64,000 bases of DNA. It comes from Opitutaceae bacterium (GTDB lineage Bacteria > Verrucomicrobiota > Verrucomicrobiia > Opitutales > Opitutaceae). Both the position numbers and the translations under genes were made by a program. The notes under the pieces were generated by a model, which did no database searches, was not told the origin of the DNA, and saw nothing but the letters and a program-made list of their open reading frames with translations. The DNA is taken from the NCBI GenBank assembly GCA_027482185.1, contig JAIXWF010000021.1:1-64000 (forward strand), given 5' to 3'. The stretch's first letter is position 1; the number at the start of each line of letters is the position of its first letter. This document shows, piece after piece, positions 8,601 to 16,528 of this stretch.

Positions 8601-8721
8601 CGGTGATACAGACGATGTCCCGCCCGCCGTCGAATTGCTCCTCGGGACAAACCCGAATGTCACCGGCGTCAACGATTCCACCAACCAAATGGACCTGAAA
8701 TCCCATTCTCCCAAGCCATGA
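5692..8721 (+). CDS. Secreted glycine-rich repeat protein with Ig-like and fibronectin III domains
   Basis: A 1009-residue exported protein. Signal peptide at 1-30 (ends FCSLAEAQ). It has two copies of a glycine-rich domain (about 60-285 and 490-710) that each end in SGVVIVRY/SGTVIIRY. After each come Ig-like repeats beginning N-Q-T-I-T-F-P or similar (four to five copies), then a fibronectin III domain (about 880-970). The C-terminus (DDVPPAVELLLGTNP) resembles the calcium-binding tail of many Verrucomicrobiota surface proteins. Its stop overlaps the next start (ATGA), so it is co-translated with the following gene and the RHS gene. Likely a surface or adhesive partner of the RHS protein; that role is inferred. 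Confidence 0.78.
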   Translation: MNNDLAFSSVLRRCVLTSLVVAFCSLAEAQSSYATGGTILRDGSYVYHVFSANGTLSVPSSRTVQLLVVGGGGAGLDGGGGGGGFVESTTTISAGSHSVVVGAGGTSGNNGGNSAFFGLTAYGGGGGNKNGATGGGAPRDASAAGGVAVYGSQGYAGGAAEAGGWCSSGGGGGAGSAGQNGTNQGGYQEEFFNEETNQWEGGWQFPDGPGGNGGNGRSSNITGNWVDYGGGGGGTNASGLGVVPSGGQGGGGAGSRGLAVGGAGENGKGGGGGAFAVGGSGVVIVRYFAPSANQTITFPVIANRVPSDPPLVLTATASSGLPVRYTVSGPATLSGSTLTPTGLGTITVTAIQDGNYAFSPASLSRTFAVKHNQTVAFGSLYNRVYGDAPFGVSATASSGLPVSFSIVSGPAVVSGNLIRLTGVGTVIVAAQQNGNENYHAAAAVNQSFSVLKGSQFPVGTGGTITRSGDYLIHTFPYAGGATFTAPAGDNWAYEILLVGGGGGGVSGGGGGGGVVHILGHPLPGGVHGINVGAGGASGYNGGNSTFAGFVAYGGGGGGLNGASGGGASRDSNSPGGTSVPAGQGWYGGASTAGGWSASGGGGGAGGPGGDGSNDGGWDENAQEWLYPDSKGGDGGVGRQFSISGAAIYYGGGGGGTNESGQGAIPAGGLGGGGAGGRGGSAAGQPGTSGLGGGGGAYAAGGSGTVIIRYCSPVPISQTIDFPAIPTRTTGESFALNVTASSGLPVSLRVVSGSAVLQGTTLAVGLPGNVTVTATQNGGLGYTAATPITRTFSVVKANQTVTFPPIASQTLGASVIQLGATASTALPISYSVTSGPAVILGSSLTATGGGSVTVVATQAGNEYYNAASANQTFSVVADTVPPSPAPVLSVSSVAANSVVLSWTASTDAISSVSYEVIRNGSVLFVLGKTATTVTGLSAQTAYTFQIRAKDTAGNLAPSNTVNATTTAAGGAGDTDDVPPAVELLLGTNPNVTGVNDSTNQMDLKSHSPKP

Positions 8722-9431
8722 ATGCTTCACCTTCGCCTCGGTACTACCTGCTTCCCTTTGTCCTTTTCGGCTTGTTGATGTGCGCTCGCGCGGTTGCGCA
8801 ACAGACCAGTGGTGCCGAGTTCGATTCGCAAACGGCATTTCTGTTCGATCCCAAGTCGGATCTGCGGGGAGCGACAGCCAAAGCGGGAGCACTAAAGCCC
8901 TCCGACGCGGCTCGTCTGGAAGTCTTGAAGAGCCTGCGGCCGTCGGATATTGCGCAGGCAGTACGGCAAAGTACGGAGACCGGCAATCGCGCTGCGCTTG
9001 CCAGTGCGGAAGCATCGGTCAAACGCGGTGACCTGTCTGGAGCCGAGACGATCATCGTGGCGACGAATCGCTACGAGCCCAACACCGGAAAGTGGCATCT
9101 AACCAATGCGCAGCAATGGCAGGAATTGGCTACCTCGCTGTCCGCGGGAGCTCAGCGCAATAGCGCTTCCGTCGCGTCGTCCCGTGCGCTCCAAAGTTTC
9201 GCCCAGGCGGCTTTGGTAGCCCGGGCTAGCGCTGATGGCCGCACCGAAGCATTCGCCCGTTCCGGCAGCGCTTGGATTCGGGAACGCTTCTCGGGCGATT
9301 TGAAGGGAGCATTGGAGGACTACCGCGCGGCAGTTGCTGCTAACCCAGCCGATGAAGTGTCGCGTCGGGCCGCGGGTCGGATCGAGCGATCTCTCGCGGT
9401 ACTTGAATCACGTCTGAAAAGCCGCCGCTGA
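8718..9431 (+). CDS. Small secreted protein of the RHS operon, TPR-like C-terminus
   Basis: A 237-residue protein with an N-terminal signal peptide (LLPFVLFGLLMCARAVAQ) and an alpha-helical, alanine-rich body. The C-terminal part (GDLKGALEDYRAAVAANPAD) reads as one tetratricopeptide-like repeat. The start codon overlaps the preceding stop by four bases, and the RHS gene begins 14 bases after its stop, so the three form one transcription unit. It may help export or anchor the RHS protein; no family was recognised. Confidence 0.68.
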   Translation: MNASPSPRYYLLPFVLFGLLMCARAVAQQTSGAEFDSQTAFLFDPKSDLRGATAKAGALKPSDAARLEVLKSLRPSDIAQAVRQSTETGNRAALASAEASVKRGDLSGAETIIVATNRYEPNTGKWHLTNAQQWQELATSLSAGAQRNSASVASSRALQSFAQAALVARASADGRTEAFARSGSAWIRERFSGDLKGALEDYRAAVAANPADEVSRRAAGRIERSLAVLESRLKSRR

Positions 9432-9445
9432 AGCGGACTCTGAGC

Positions 9446-12400
9446 ATGAATTTTCGAATTTGTATCCCACGTATTTTTGTATTCGCGCTCGTGGCGCTCG
9501 GGCTCGAACTGCGTGCGCAGACCGCATCCGATGCGGCAGTCCCCGTCAGAATCACTGCCGGCGGACAGGCATTCGCCAATAATGGTCAGTGGATTACGGC
9601 TTCAGAGGGGCTAACCTACTACATCACCTATCAGGGGGCCTTCATCAATTCTTCGGCCCCGGGATTCTCTTTTGTCGCGAGCTATTTGGGTTACACAGTC
9701 GAAGGCGGAATCACGAAGTACTGGTACCAGTACATCATGACCCGGCTTCTCACGGCCCAAATGTCGCTCGCCGGTGATTTCATCGACGGCCCGACTCAGG
9801 CCTCTGCAGCTTCCCAGTCCGGTGGCGCCCAACTCTCATTGAGCTTGGGCAGCTCCGGTGTGGTCCGTGTGGAGCCGGGCAAGGCCTACCCGATTTCGCT
9901 TTCGCGTCTGGATCTAGCCACTTGCTTTGTCGACGTTTCGACCCCGCCGCAGTATCGGGTCATTCTTGATGGCATGGTGAGAAATCGAACCGAGGGAGGG
10001 AACGGCAACGTGATGATGATGCTGGTACCGCGGTCTGATTCGACTCCGCCGGTGGCGGGGTTCCCCAGCGATCTGGCCACCGATCGCATCGAATGGTCGG
10101 TTTCACTGGGCTCACTCAAGAACGGCGATTCCGCCGGCGGACTAAAGTTGGTGGATCTTGGAGGCAGCGATGTATGGTCGACGATTTTCACCCCTGCGGC
10201 TCTGCAATGCGAGCCGACTTCGGATGAGATCATCGTCCATCGCGAGGGTGGCTGGGTGCGTCAGGTTTCGGCCAACCAGGTGACGATCGATGTCGTGGTG
10301 CCGGCGGGGGCAACCGACCGCTTCGAAGTCCGCTGCTACAACCCCGAGCAGATGCAGGGCACATCGCTGCCTTGTACTTTCATTGGTGATCCGTTTGTCA
10401 CCTACACGATTCGCCGCAGTGACGATGCCGGCGACCCTGCCACCGCGCTCAAGATTGTGCGGGAGATCCGCAACGTCACGGCGGCGACAGGCTCGTTCCC
10501 GGTCGCCAGAACGGAAAAGACGAAACTGATCAGGACCGGCACTCGTCCAAACTACGCCTGGTCCAAGCTCGATTGGCATACGGGTGGCTCGTCATCGCAG
10601 GAAATTGCTACTTCGGTTGCGGATTCCCTTGGGACCAGTGGGGAACTGATCGGCCGCGTGAAACAAATCGAGGTGCGGCCCCCGGGTAATTCCGCGGCTA
10701 GGGTTTTGGTCGCAAGCCGCGGCTACGGGTTTCGGCGCTTCGGCGAAGCCATGATCTCCGAGGTCCATGGAACAACCAACGCCACCCGGGCAGACCTCAC
10801 TTACTATGACGACGTCGCTACGGCAGCGACGTTGGGGCAGGTCGAATCGGTTCGTCTGAATAGCGGTCGTTGGGAGGCCTACACGTACTTTACTGCGGAA
10901 TCCATGGGTGGCGCCTTGGGCACCCTGCATCAGCGATTCCGCCCGTTCGGGGCTGCGGCAACGCCCGAGGTGACCAAAGATCCGGCCATGGGCGAGGTGA
11001 CTACGTTTCAGTACACATTTGATGCGTTTGGCCGACGCTCCCGGCCAAATCTCGTCGAGACGAGAATCAATGGCGTCCAGGTGGCACGAACCGTTACGAC
11101 GTACGACGACACTTCGCTTGAGGGGAAGGTCATCGCGACGCGCAGCGAGTATTCGGCGACCAGTTCGGCACTCGTCAGTACGACGGAGTACTACTCTGAA
11201 GGGCACGAAAACGCGTTCTTGCGGGGAAAAGTCACGCGGCAGCGCAACGCGGACGGCACGACTACGCGCATCGACTACGAGAAGGGCTCGTGGAACGGCA
11301 CGGTCTTCGTCGCCGAAGGAGAGCCCAAGACGGCAAGTCGCATCATGGTGACGACCGAGGACGCCAATGGCCCAGTGAGCGGCGTATCGACTCGGAAAAC
11401 TTCGATCCGGGACCGTCGGGCGCTCGTAGTTCGCGAAGAGGAGCAGGTTTTTCAGGGCGGAACTTGGCATTTGGTCGGATGGACCAATTTCACCTACAAC
11501 TTCCGAGGTTTGCTTACCCAGCGCGAGAGCAGCAACGGAGCCATCTCGACTGCGACCTGGGACGGTGATCGGAAAGTGACTGAGATGGATGACACGGGCC
11601 GCTCGAAAACGTTCACCTATGATTCCGCTGGACGGGTCGAAACCGTAACCGAAGCGGGAGCCTCCATCGCTGGAGCTTCGGCCCCGGCGACAACCACCAC
11701 CTACGTTTATGATGCCTTGGGCAGGGTTCGCGAAGAACGCCTTTCTGGCTCGGGTGCCGAGATCTTGGTCAGCACGAAAAACTATGACGATGCCGGGCGA
11801 GTCATCAACGAGACCCCGGCAGGCTTGGGCACGACGTCGTTCACCTACGACCCGCTCTGGCGGCGCAAGACTTCGACTCGTCCAGATGGCAGCACCTTGA
11901 TCGAAACGACGAATCTCGATGGCAGTCCCGCATCAGCTACCGGCACCGGCTCCGTCCACCAGTACTTCAGTCAAGGCGTCGAGACGGACGGTCGCCGTTG
12001 GGAGCGAACCGATGTCGGAAGCGTCAGCTCCCCTCGCTGGGTCAAGACGACCAAGGATTGGCTGGGTCGCAAAGTGTTGGTGCAGAAACCTGCTTTCGGT
12101 GGGGTTGGGCTTCACGAAGAAACGTTCCTCTACCACACGGGTTCACCCAGCCCAGGAAAGCTCGCGAAGACGACAGTGCCCGGCGTGGCACCGACGCTCT
12201 ACCTCTACGACACCATGGGGAGACTCAATCGAAGCGGTTTGGACGTCGATTCCGCCGGCACCTTGGTTTCCGCATCCACCGACCGCATCGCGGAAAAGAA
12301 CGAGTATTTCGAACAGATTGGCGCGGACTGGTGGGCGACCAGTATCGACAGCGACTTTCCGCACGGCGGGGCCAATGCCGGCACGCTTGTCCAACGGGCC

Positions 12401-15400
12401 AAGTCCAGCCGGCGCTTGACCGGGCTGGGGCAGACCGTATCCGGCGGCAAATTGCGCGAGGAAGTTCGCTCCTGGGACTACTTCGGCAACGAGACCAGCC
12501 GGACGGTCGTGGTCGACGCTGCCACCAAAGTTGTCACCACCACGACTGAACGGGTCGGAACGTCGCTAACGCAAATTGAGACGAGTCTGAACGGACTACC
12601 TATTTCGGTAAAGTCATTCGAAGGGCTGACCCACAAGACCGGATACGACTATCTGGGTCGGGCCGCGACATCGACCGATCCGAGGACGGGCATCACAACC
12701 ACGACCTATCATCCGAACTCCCGTTTGGTCAAAGAGGTCAAAGACCCCACGCAGCGTCGGTTGCAATCCACGGTGTACGACTTGTTGGGACGGCCGATCT
12801 TTGCCCAATCTTCCCATCCCACCAGCACCAATCTAAACGATCCGGGGTATACGACGCGAACCGCGTACACGCTGCGTGGCGAAGTTGCCCAGACTTGGGG
12901 CAGCGGGACGTATCCCGTGAGCTACGAGTACAATTCATTTGGCGAGCGCGTGAAGCTTCGGACCTATCGTGATCCCAGCAATGCCGCGGTGGCGGATTCC
13001 GTCAGCTTTCCGAACCTCGGTTCCGGCGACGAAACCACTTGGGAGTTTGACTCTGCGACGGGACTTCTGCGGAAGAAATACGATGCCAAGGCCAAGTTTG
13101 TCGAGTACGAGTACGATACCGCGGGCCGGATGACCCGCCGCTATTGGGCCAGAACGCTGCCGTCGACCTCGACGCGGGTGATGGCAACTTACAGTTACGA
13201 CCCAGCAACCGGAGAGCAGACCGGCGTTGCCTACAACGATGGTACGCCCGGGGTGGCTTACACCTACAACCGGATGGGACGAACCGCCAGTGTCGTGCAA
13301 TCTTACTCCGGTTCCTCGGTTCAAACGTTGCTCGATTACTGCCTGTGCGGAAAACTGACTGCGGAATACTTCGACGCGACTTTCTTCGGAGGCAGAAATC
13401 TCAGCTATGCCCTCAATCCCAACGCCGACGGCTTCAAGGGCAGGACCACGGGCTATGCCCTCACGGTCGGATCGACGACCGAACAGTCGGTCGGGTACGG
13501 ATACCAGTCTTCCACGGCCCGAATCGGCTCTGTGAGTACCCAAGCGGTTGGCTCGACGGCGCACACCCATACTTTCACCTACGCGTATCGGGCGAACTCC
13601 AATCTTATCGAGTCCCTTGCGGTCGATTCGGGACATCCGTTCACTATCACGCGGGACTTCGAAGCTTCCCGCGATCTGCTCGTTTCCATCGAAACAAAGT
13701 GGAGTACCGCAAGTCGGGTGAAGTACGCCTACACCTACGACAATTTGCGGCAGCGCTCGACCGTGGTGCAGTCTGGAAATGTCTACGCCGACTATGGCGG
13801 TACGGGCGCAGACCTCGGCGCTACCCATCAGTTGTTCAACTACAACGCTCGAGGAGAGCTGACCCATGCTCCGACTTACCTAGGCTCGGTGTCCGCCGGC
13901 CAAACGGCGGCCAACTTCATGAGCGCTCGCCAGCACGAGTACACCTACGATGGCATCGGAAATCGCCGGACGTCCAATACCAGCGGGGTTGCCGGTACAA
14001 AAGACAACTACGTCGCGAACGAACTAAACCAATACGTCACGCGGGAAAACAATACCCTCGCCGTGGGCGGTACCGTAGCCAATGATCCGGCGATCAAGGT
14101 GGCGGCGGGGGCCGATGCCCTCGCGCCTGCGGGACGACATGGCCGCCATTGGGGCGACAACATCCTCCTGAACAACTTGTCCGGACCGTACCTTGGGCCG
14201 ATCAAACTGTTCGCGGGAAAACCCGGTGGCGGAGCAGGAGGAGCGGATCTGCTGAAGGTGTTGGATCGAACGGCCTTCATCCCGCCAGCTTGGCAGACGT
14301 TCAGCTACGATGCCGACGGCAACGTCCTCACCGATGGGGTCTGGAAGTACACCTGGGATGCCGAGAATCGCCTTGTGGCGCTGGAATCCATGCCCGAGGC
14401 CGTGGTCGCTGGAGCGATCGCGTGGGCGGACGCCCGCCGCCTGGAATTCCGCTACGACCATCAGGGGCGCCGGGTAGAAAAGCTCGTTCGCGGCGGGTGG
14501 AACGGATCTACCTATGCGACGACGCCTACTCTTCAGCGCCGCTTCGTTTACGAAGGCTGGAACCTGATTGCGGAGTATTCGGTGACCGGTAGTTCGCTTG
14601 CGCTTGTTCGCTCGTACACGTGGGGGCTCGACATCGTCCACGATCTCACCAAATCAGGAGGCGTGGCGGCGCTGCTGCAGATTTCAGATCACATGGCCGG
14701 CAAGGCCTACTTTCCGGCCTACGATGGCAATGGAAACGTCGCCGCTCTGTTCGACGGTGCGCCTGGCGGCGGGGGAACGTGTGTGGCGGCTTACGAGCAT
14801 TCCCCGTATGGCGAGGCTCTGAGGAACGAGGGGACTTATGCGAAAGAAAACCCATTTAGGTTTTCGACGAAGTTCATGGATGACGAAACCGGCTTGGTCT
14901 ACTACGGCCGCAGATATTTTGATCCAAAGTCAGGACGGTTTCTTGGCCGCGATCCGAAAGGAGAGGCAGGCGGGATCAATCTCTACGGATTTACGAGCAA
15001 CAATCCGGTGAATCGATGGGATGTGCTGGGAATGACATCGCCGCCTGCTACCATAACGACAGGCGTAACAACACCAAGCGGGCAACGCACAGAGCAGACG
15101 ATGTATTGGCGCGATGGTGAACATGGTATGGGATACTACTCGACACCTTCGCCTAATTTGGGTTGGATGTCCGGCTACTCCAGTGGAATAGAGGATGGAG
15201 GTGAGTATTACGGTGACGAATATGAAGAGGCGGCTGAAAATAGCTCGCCTGTGGACTGCGAGGATTTAAAATCAAAAATCAATAACAACCGGCAAACACT
15301 CGCAGGAATGACAAAAAAGATAGAGGAGGGTAACCTTTACGATCAGGTCAAAGGTGCGATTGAACAGCTCGGACTGTATTCAAATCTCGGGAAAGATTTC

Positions 15401-15832
15401 GCCGAGGGTGGCTACGAACTCGGGAAAATTGGCTTGGATATGGTTGAGTTGAGGCGATATCGCAAGCAGCTTACTTCGTTATATAAAGGTGGCGGTGCAA
15501 CTGCATTGAACCGGTTGGGATTTTTTAATCTCGGGATAGATTTGTGGAATTTGGGCGAAGACATTGATGATCGCGATGAGCTTGCGTTTGCTTCTCATCT
15601 TGCGGGACTGTCGCTTAATATCGTCACCAAATTCCCGGGAACGGGTATTCCTACTGCGGTAGGGAAGTTCATTATCGAGGGACAAATACTTTCCGCCGAG
15701 CAGGCGAATGCGCAGCTCGACGAGTCAAGTATGGCTGCATACCTAGCGGAGCAGCACAGGAATGCAGCCAAAGGCAAAGCAAACATTGAACGATGGGAGC
15801 AGAAGCGTGCCACCGCGGGATGCCCAGACTAG
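9446..15832 (+). CDS. RHS repeat-associated core protein with variable C-terminal tip (probable polymorphic toxin)
   Basis: A 2128-residue protein. Signal peptide 1-25 (ends LGLELRAQ). A beta-sandwich N-terminal region is followed by many RHS/YD repeats (FTYDSAGR, YDYLGR, YEYDTAGRM and similar) from about 540 to 1780. The core-associated motif GLVYYGRRYFDP and the sequence RFLGRDPKGEAGGINLYGF lie near 1811-1850, ending in WDVLG around 1860. After this junction comes a 267-residue tip whose base composition is clearly more AT-rich than the repeat region and which contains helical segments, no recognised nuclease motif and a final Cys-Pro-Asp. RHS cages carry tip toxins; the tip's activity here is unknown. 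Confidence 0.9.
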   Translation: MNFRICIPRIFVFALVALGLELRAQTASDAAVPVRITAGGQAFANNGQWITASEGLTYYITYQGAFINSSAPGFSFVASYLGYTVEGGITKYWYQYIMTRLLTAQMSLAGDFIDGPTQASAASQSGGAQLSLSLGSSGVVRVEPGKAYPISLSRLDLATCFVDVSTPPQYRVILDGMVRNRTEGGNGNVMMMLVPRSDSTPPVAGFPSDLATDRIEWSVSLGSLKNGDSAGGLKLVDLGGSDVWSTIFTPAALQCEPTSDEIIVHREGGWVRQVSANQVTIDVVVPAGATDRFEVRCYNPEQMQGTSLPCTFIGDPFVTYTIRRSDDAGDPATALKIVREIRNVTAATGSFPVARTEKTKLIRTGTRPNYAWSKLDWHTGGSSSQEIATSVADSLGTSGELIGRVKQIEVRPPGNSAARVLVASRGYGFRRFGEAMISEVHGTTNATRADLTYYDDVATAATLGQVESVRLNSGRWEAYTYFTAESMGGALGTLHQRFRPFGAAATPEVTKDPAMGEVTTFQYTFDAFGRRSRPNLVETRINGVQVARTVTTYDDTSLEGKVIATRSEYSATSSALVSTTEYYSEGHENAFLRGKVTRQRNADGTTTRIDYEKGSWNGTVFVAEGEPKTASRIMVTTEDANGPVSGVSTRKTSIRDRRALVVREEEQVFQGGTWHLVGWTNFTYNFRGLLTQRESSNGAISTATWDGDRKVTEMDDTGRSKTFTYDSAGRVETVTEAGASIAGASAPATTTTYVYDALGRVREERLSGSGAEILVSTKNYDDAGRVINETPAGLGTTSFTYDPLWRRKTSTRPDGSTLIETTNLDGSPASATGTGSVHQYFSQGVETDGRRWERTDVGSVSSPRWVKTTKDWLGRKVLVQKPAFGGVGLHEETFLYHTGSPSPGKLAKTTVPGVAPTLYLYDTMGRLNRSGLDVDSAGTLVSASTDRIAEKNEYFEQIGADWWATSIDSDFPHGGANAGTLVQRAKSSRRLTGLGQTVSGGKLREEVRSWDYFGNETSRTVVVDAATKVVTTTTERVGTSLTQIETSLNGLPISVKSFEGLTHKTGYDYLGRAATSTDPRTGITTTTYHPNSRLVKEVKDPTQRRLQSTVYDLLGRPIFAQSSHPTSTNLNDPGYTTRTAYTLRGEVAQTWGSGTYPVSYEYNSFGERVKLRTYRDPSNAAVADSVSFPNLGSGDETTWEFDSATGLLRKKYDAKAKFVEYEYDTAGRMTRRYWARTLPSTSTRVMATYSYDPATGEQTGVAYNDGTPGVAYTYNRMGRTASVVQSYSGSSVQTLLDYCLCGKLTAEYFDATFFGGRNLSYALNPNADGFKGRTTGYALTVGSTTEQSVGYGYQSSTARIGSVSTQAVGSTAHTHTFTYAYRANSNLIESLAVDSGHPFTITRDFEASRDLLVSIETKWSTASRVKYAYTYDNLRQRSTVVQSGNVYADYGGTGADLGATHQLFNYNARGELTHAPTYLGSVSAGQTAANFMSARQHEYTYDGIGNRRTSNTSGVAGTKDNYVANELNQYVTRENNTLAVGGTVANDPAIKVAAGADALAPAGRHGRHWGDNILLNNLSGPYLGPIKLFAGKPGGGAGGADLLKVLDRTAFIPPAWQTFSYDADGNVLTDGVWKYTWDAENRLVALESMPEAVVAGAIAWADARRLEFRYDHQGRRVEKLVRGGWNGSTYATTPTLQRRFVYEGWNLIAEYSVTGSSLALVRSYTWGLDIVHDLTKSGGVAALLQISDHMAGKAYFPAYDGNGNVAALFDGAPGGGGTCVAAYEHSPYGEALRNEGTYAKENPFRFSTKFMDDETGLVYYGRRYFDPKSGRFLGRDPKGEAGGINLYGFTSNNPVNRWDVLGMTSPPATITTGVTTPSGQRTEQTMYWRDGEHGMGYYSTPSPNLGWMSGYSSGIEDGGEYYGDEYEEAAENSSPVDCEDLKSKINNNRQTLAGMTKKIEEGNLYDQVKGAIEQLGLYSNLGKDFAEGGYELGKIGLDMVELRRYRKQLTSLYKGGGATALNRLGFFNLGIDLWNLGEDIDDRDELAFASHLAGLSLNIVTKFPGTGIPTAVGKFIIEGQILSAEQANAQLDESSMAAYLAEQHRNAAKGKANIERWEQKRATAGCPD

Positions 15833-15836
15833 TCGG

Positions 15837-16148
15837 ATGTCGAGCCACAAAAAAACATTGGTGCTGATCGCATTGACAGCGCTGACGGCATTCCTCTGCT
15901 ACCTCCTTTACTCTGAGGTTGTGTTTTTCATCGAAAGCTGGCGATGGCGACGCGACTTTTTCGTTCAATGGAAGATCGCATGCCGGATTTTTCTTCTTTT
16001 AGTTGTCACGTTTGGGGCCGCAATCGGTCCAGTTGGATTTTGTCTCACTCGCCTTGGTCTCGTTCGCCGAGATCGAGACGTAAAGAAACCTAGCCAAATC
16101 GAAGGACCGAACCGAAGAGGACGGGAAACGGCCGATCCTAAGGATTAG
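15837..16148 (+). CDS. Small two-helix membrane protein, candidate immunity protein
   Basis: A 103-residue protein starting four bases after the RHS stop codon. It has two membrane segments (LVLIALTALTAFLCYLLY and IFLLLVVTFGAAIGPVGFCL) with a charged cytoplasmic tail. Its position directly behind a variable RHS tip and its AT-richer composition fit an immunity protein. A membrane location would suit a toxin acting at the membrane or periplasm. The longer in-frame start at 15762 lies inside the RHS gene and is less likely. Confidence 0.6.
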   Translation: MSSHKKTLVLIALTALTAFLCYLLYSEVVFFIESWRWRRDFFVQWKIACRIFLLLVVTFGAAIGPVGFCLTRLGLVRRDRDVKKPSQIEGPNRRGRETADPKD

Positions 16149-16528
16149 TATCCAAGGACGGACGTCAGCCCCTGGGGGCCTTTTTCCCAGTTGGCGGGAA
16201 AGGCGGTCAATGCGCTGGTGTAGCTAAGGATCAAAGACGCCGCGGGCAGGGGGGCGATGCGCTGTCCGTTCCTACTCGGCGCTCTAGCGTATCTGTGGAC
16301 TGATAGTAAGCGTCCGACCCGGTGCCTCGTAGCAGGTAGCGCGGCGGTTATGTAAGCTGCGGAGAAAGTAGCGATCGTGGCGGAGGTGGTGGACACGGCA
16401 GAGAAGCGCGACGGCGAGGGGCGACGGGTAGCATAGCATGCCGAGCGGCCGTTGCGGCAGCGACGGCAGCGGCAGATCGGTAGCGACTCGCCGCAGCCAC
16501 GTAGTGATTCCAACGACGTCGCATACGC
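16149..16528. other. Intergenic region between RHS operon and mobilisation module
   Basis: About 380 bases between convergent units. It starts with a possible terminator (16166-16185). The only long minus-strand frame (16145-16513) is serine/arginine-rich and I read it as non-coding. Otherwise nothing recognised. The border between cargo and the mobilisation genes lies here. Confidence 0.45.
16166..16185 (+). terminator. Weak rho-independent terminator candidate after the RHS operon
   Basis: GCCC-CTGG-GGGC hairpin followed by CC and five T, 20 bases after the stop of the putative immunity gene. The stem is short, so this is tentative. Confidence 0.35.
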
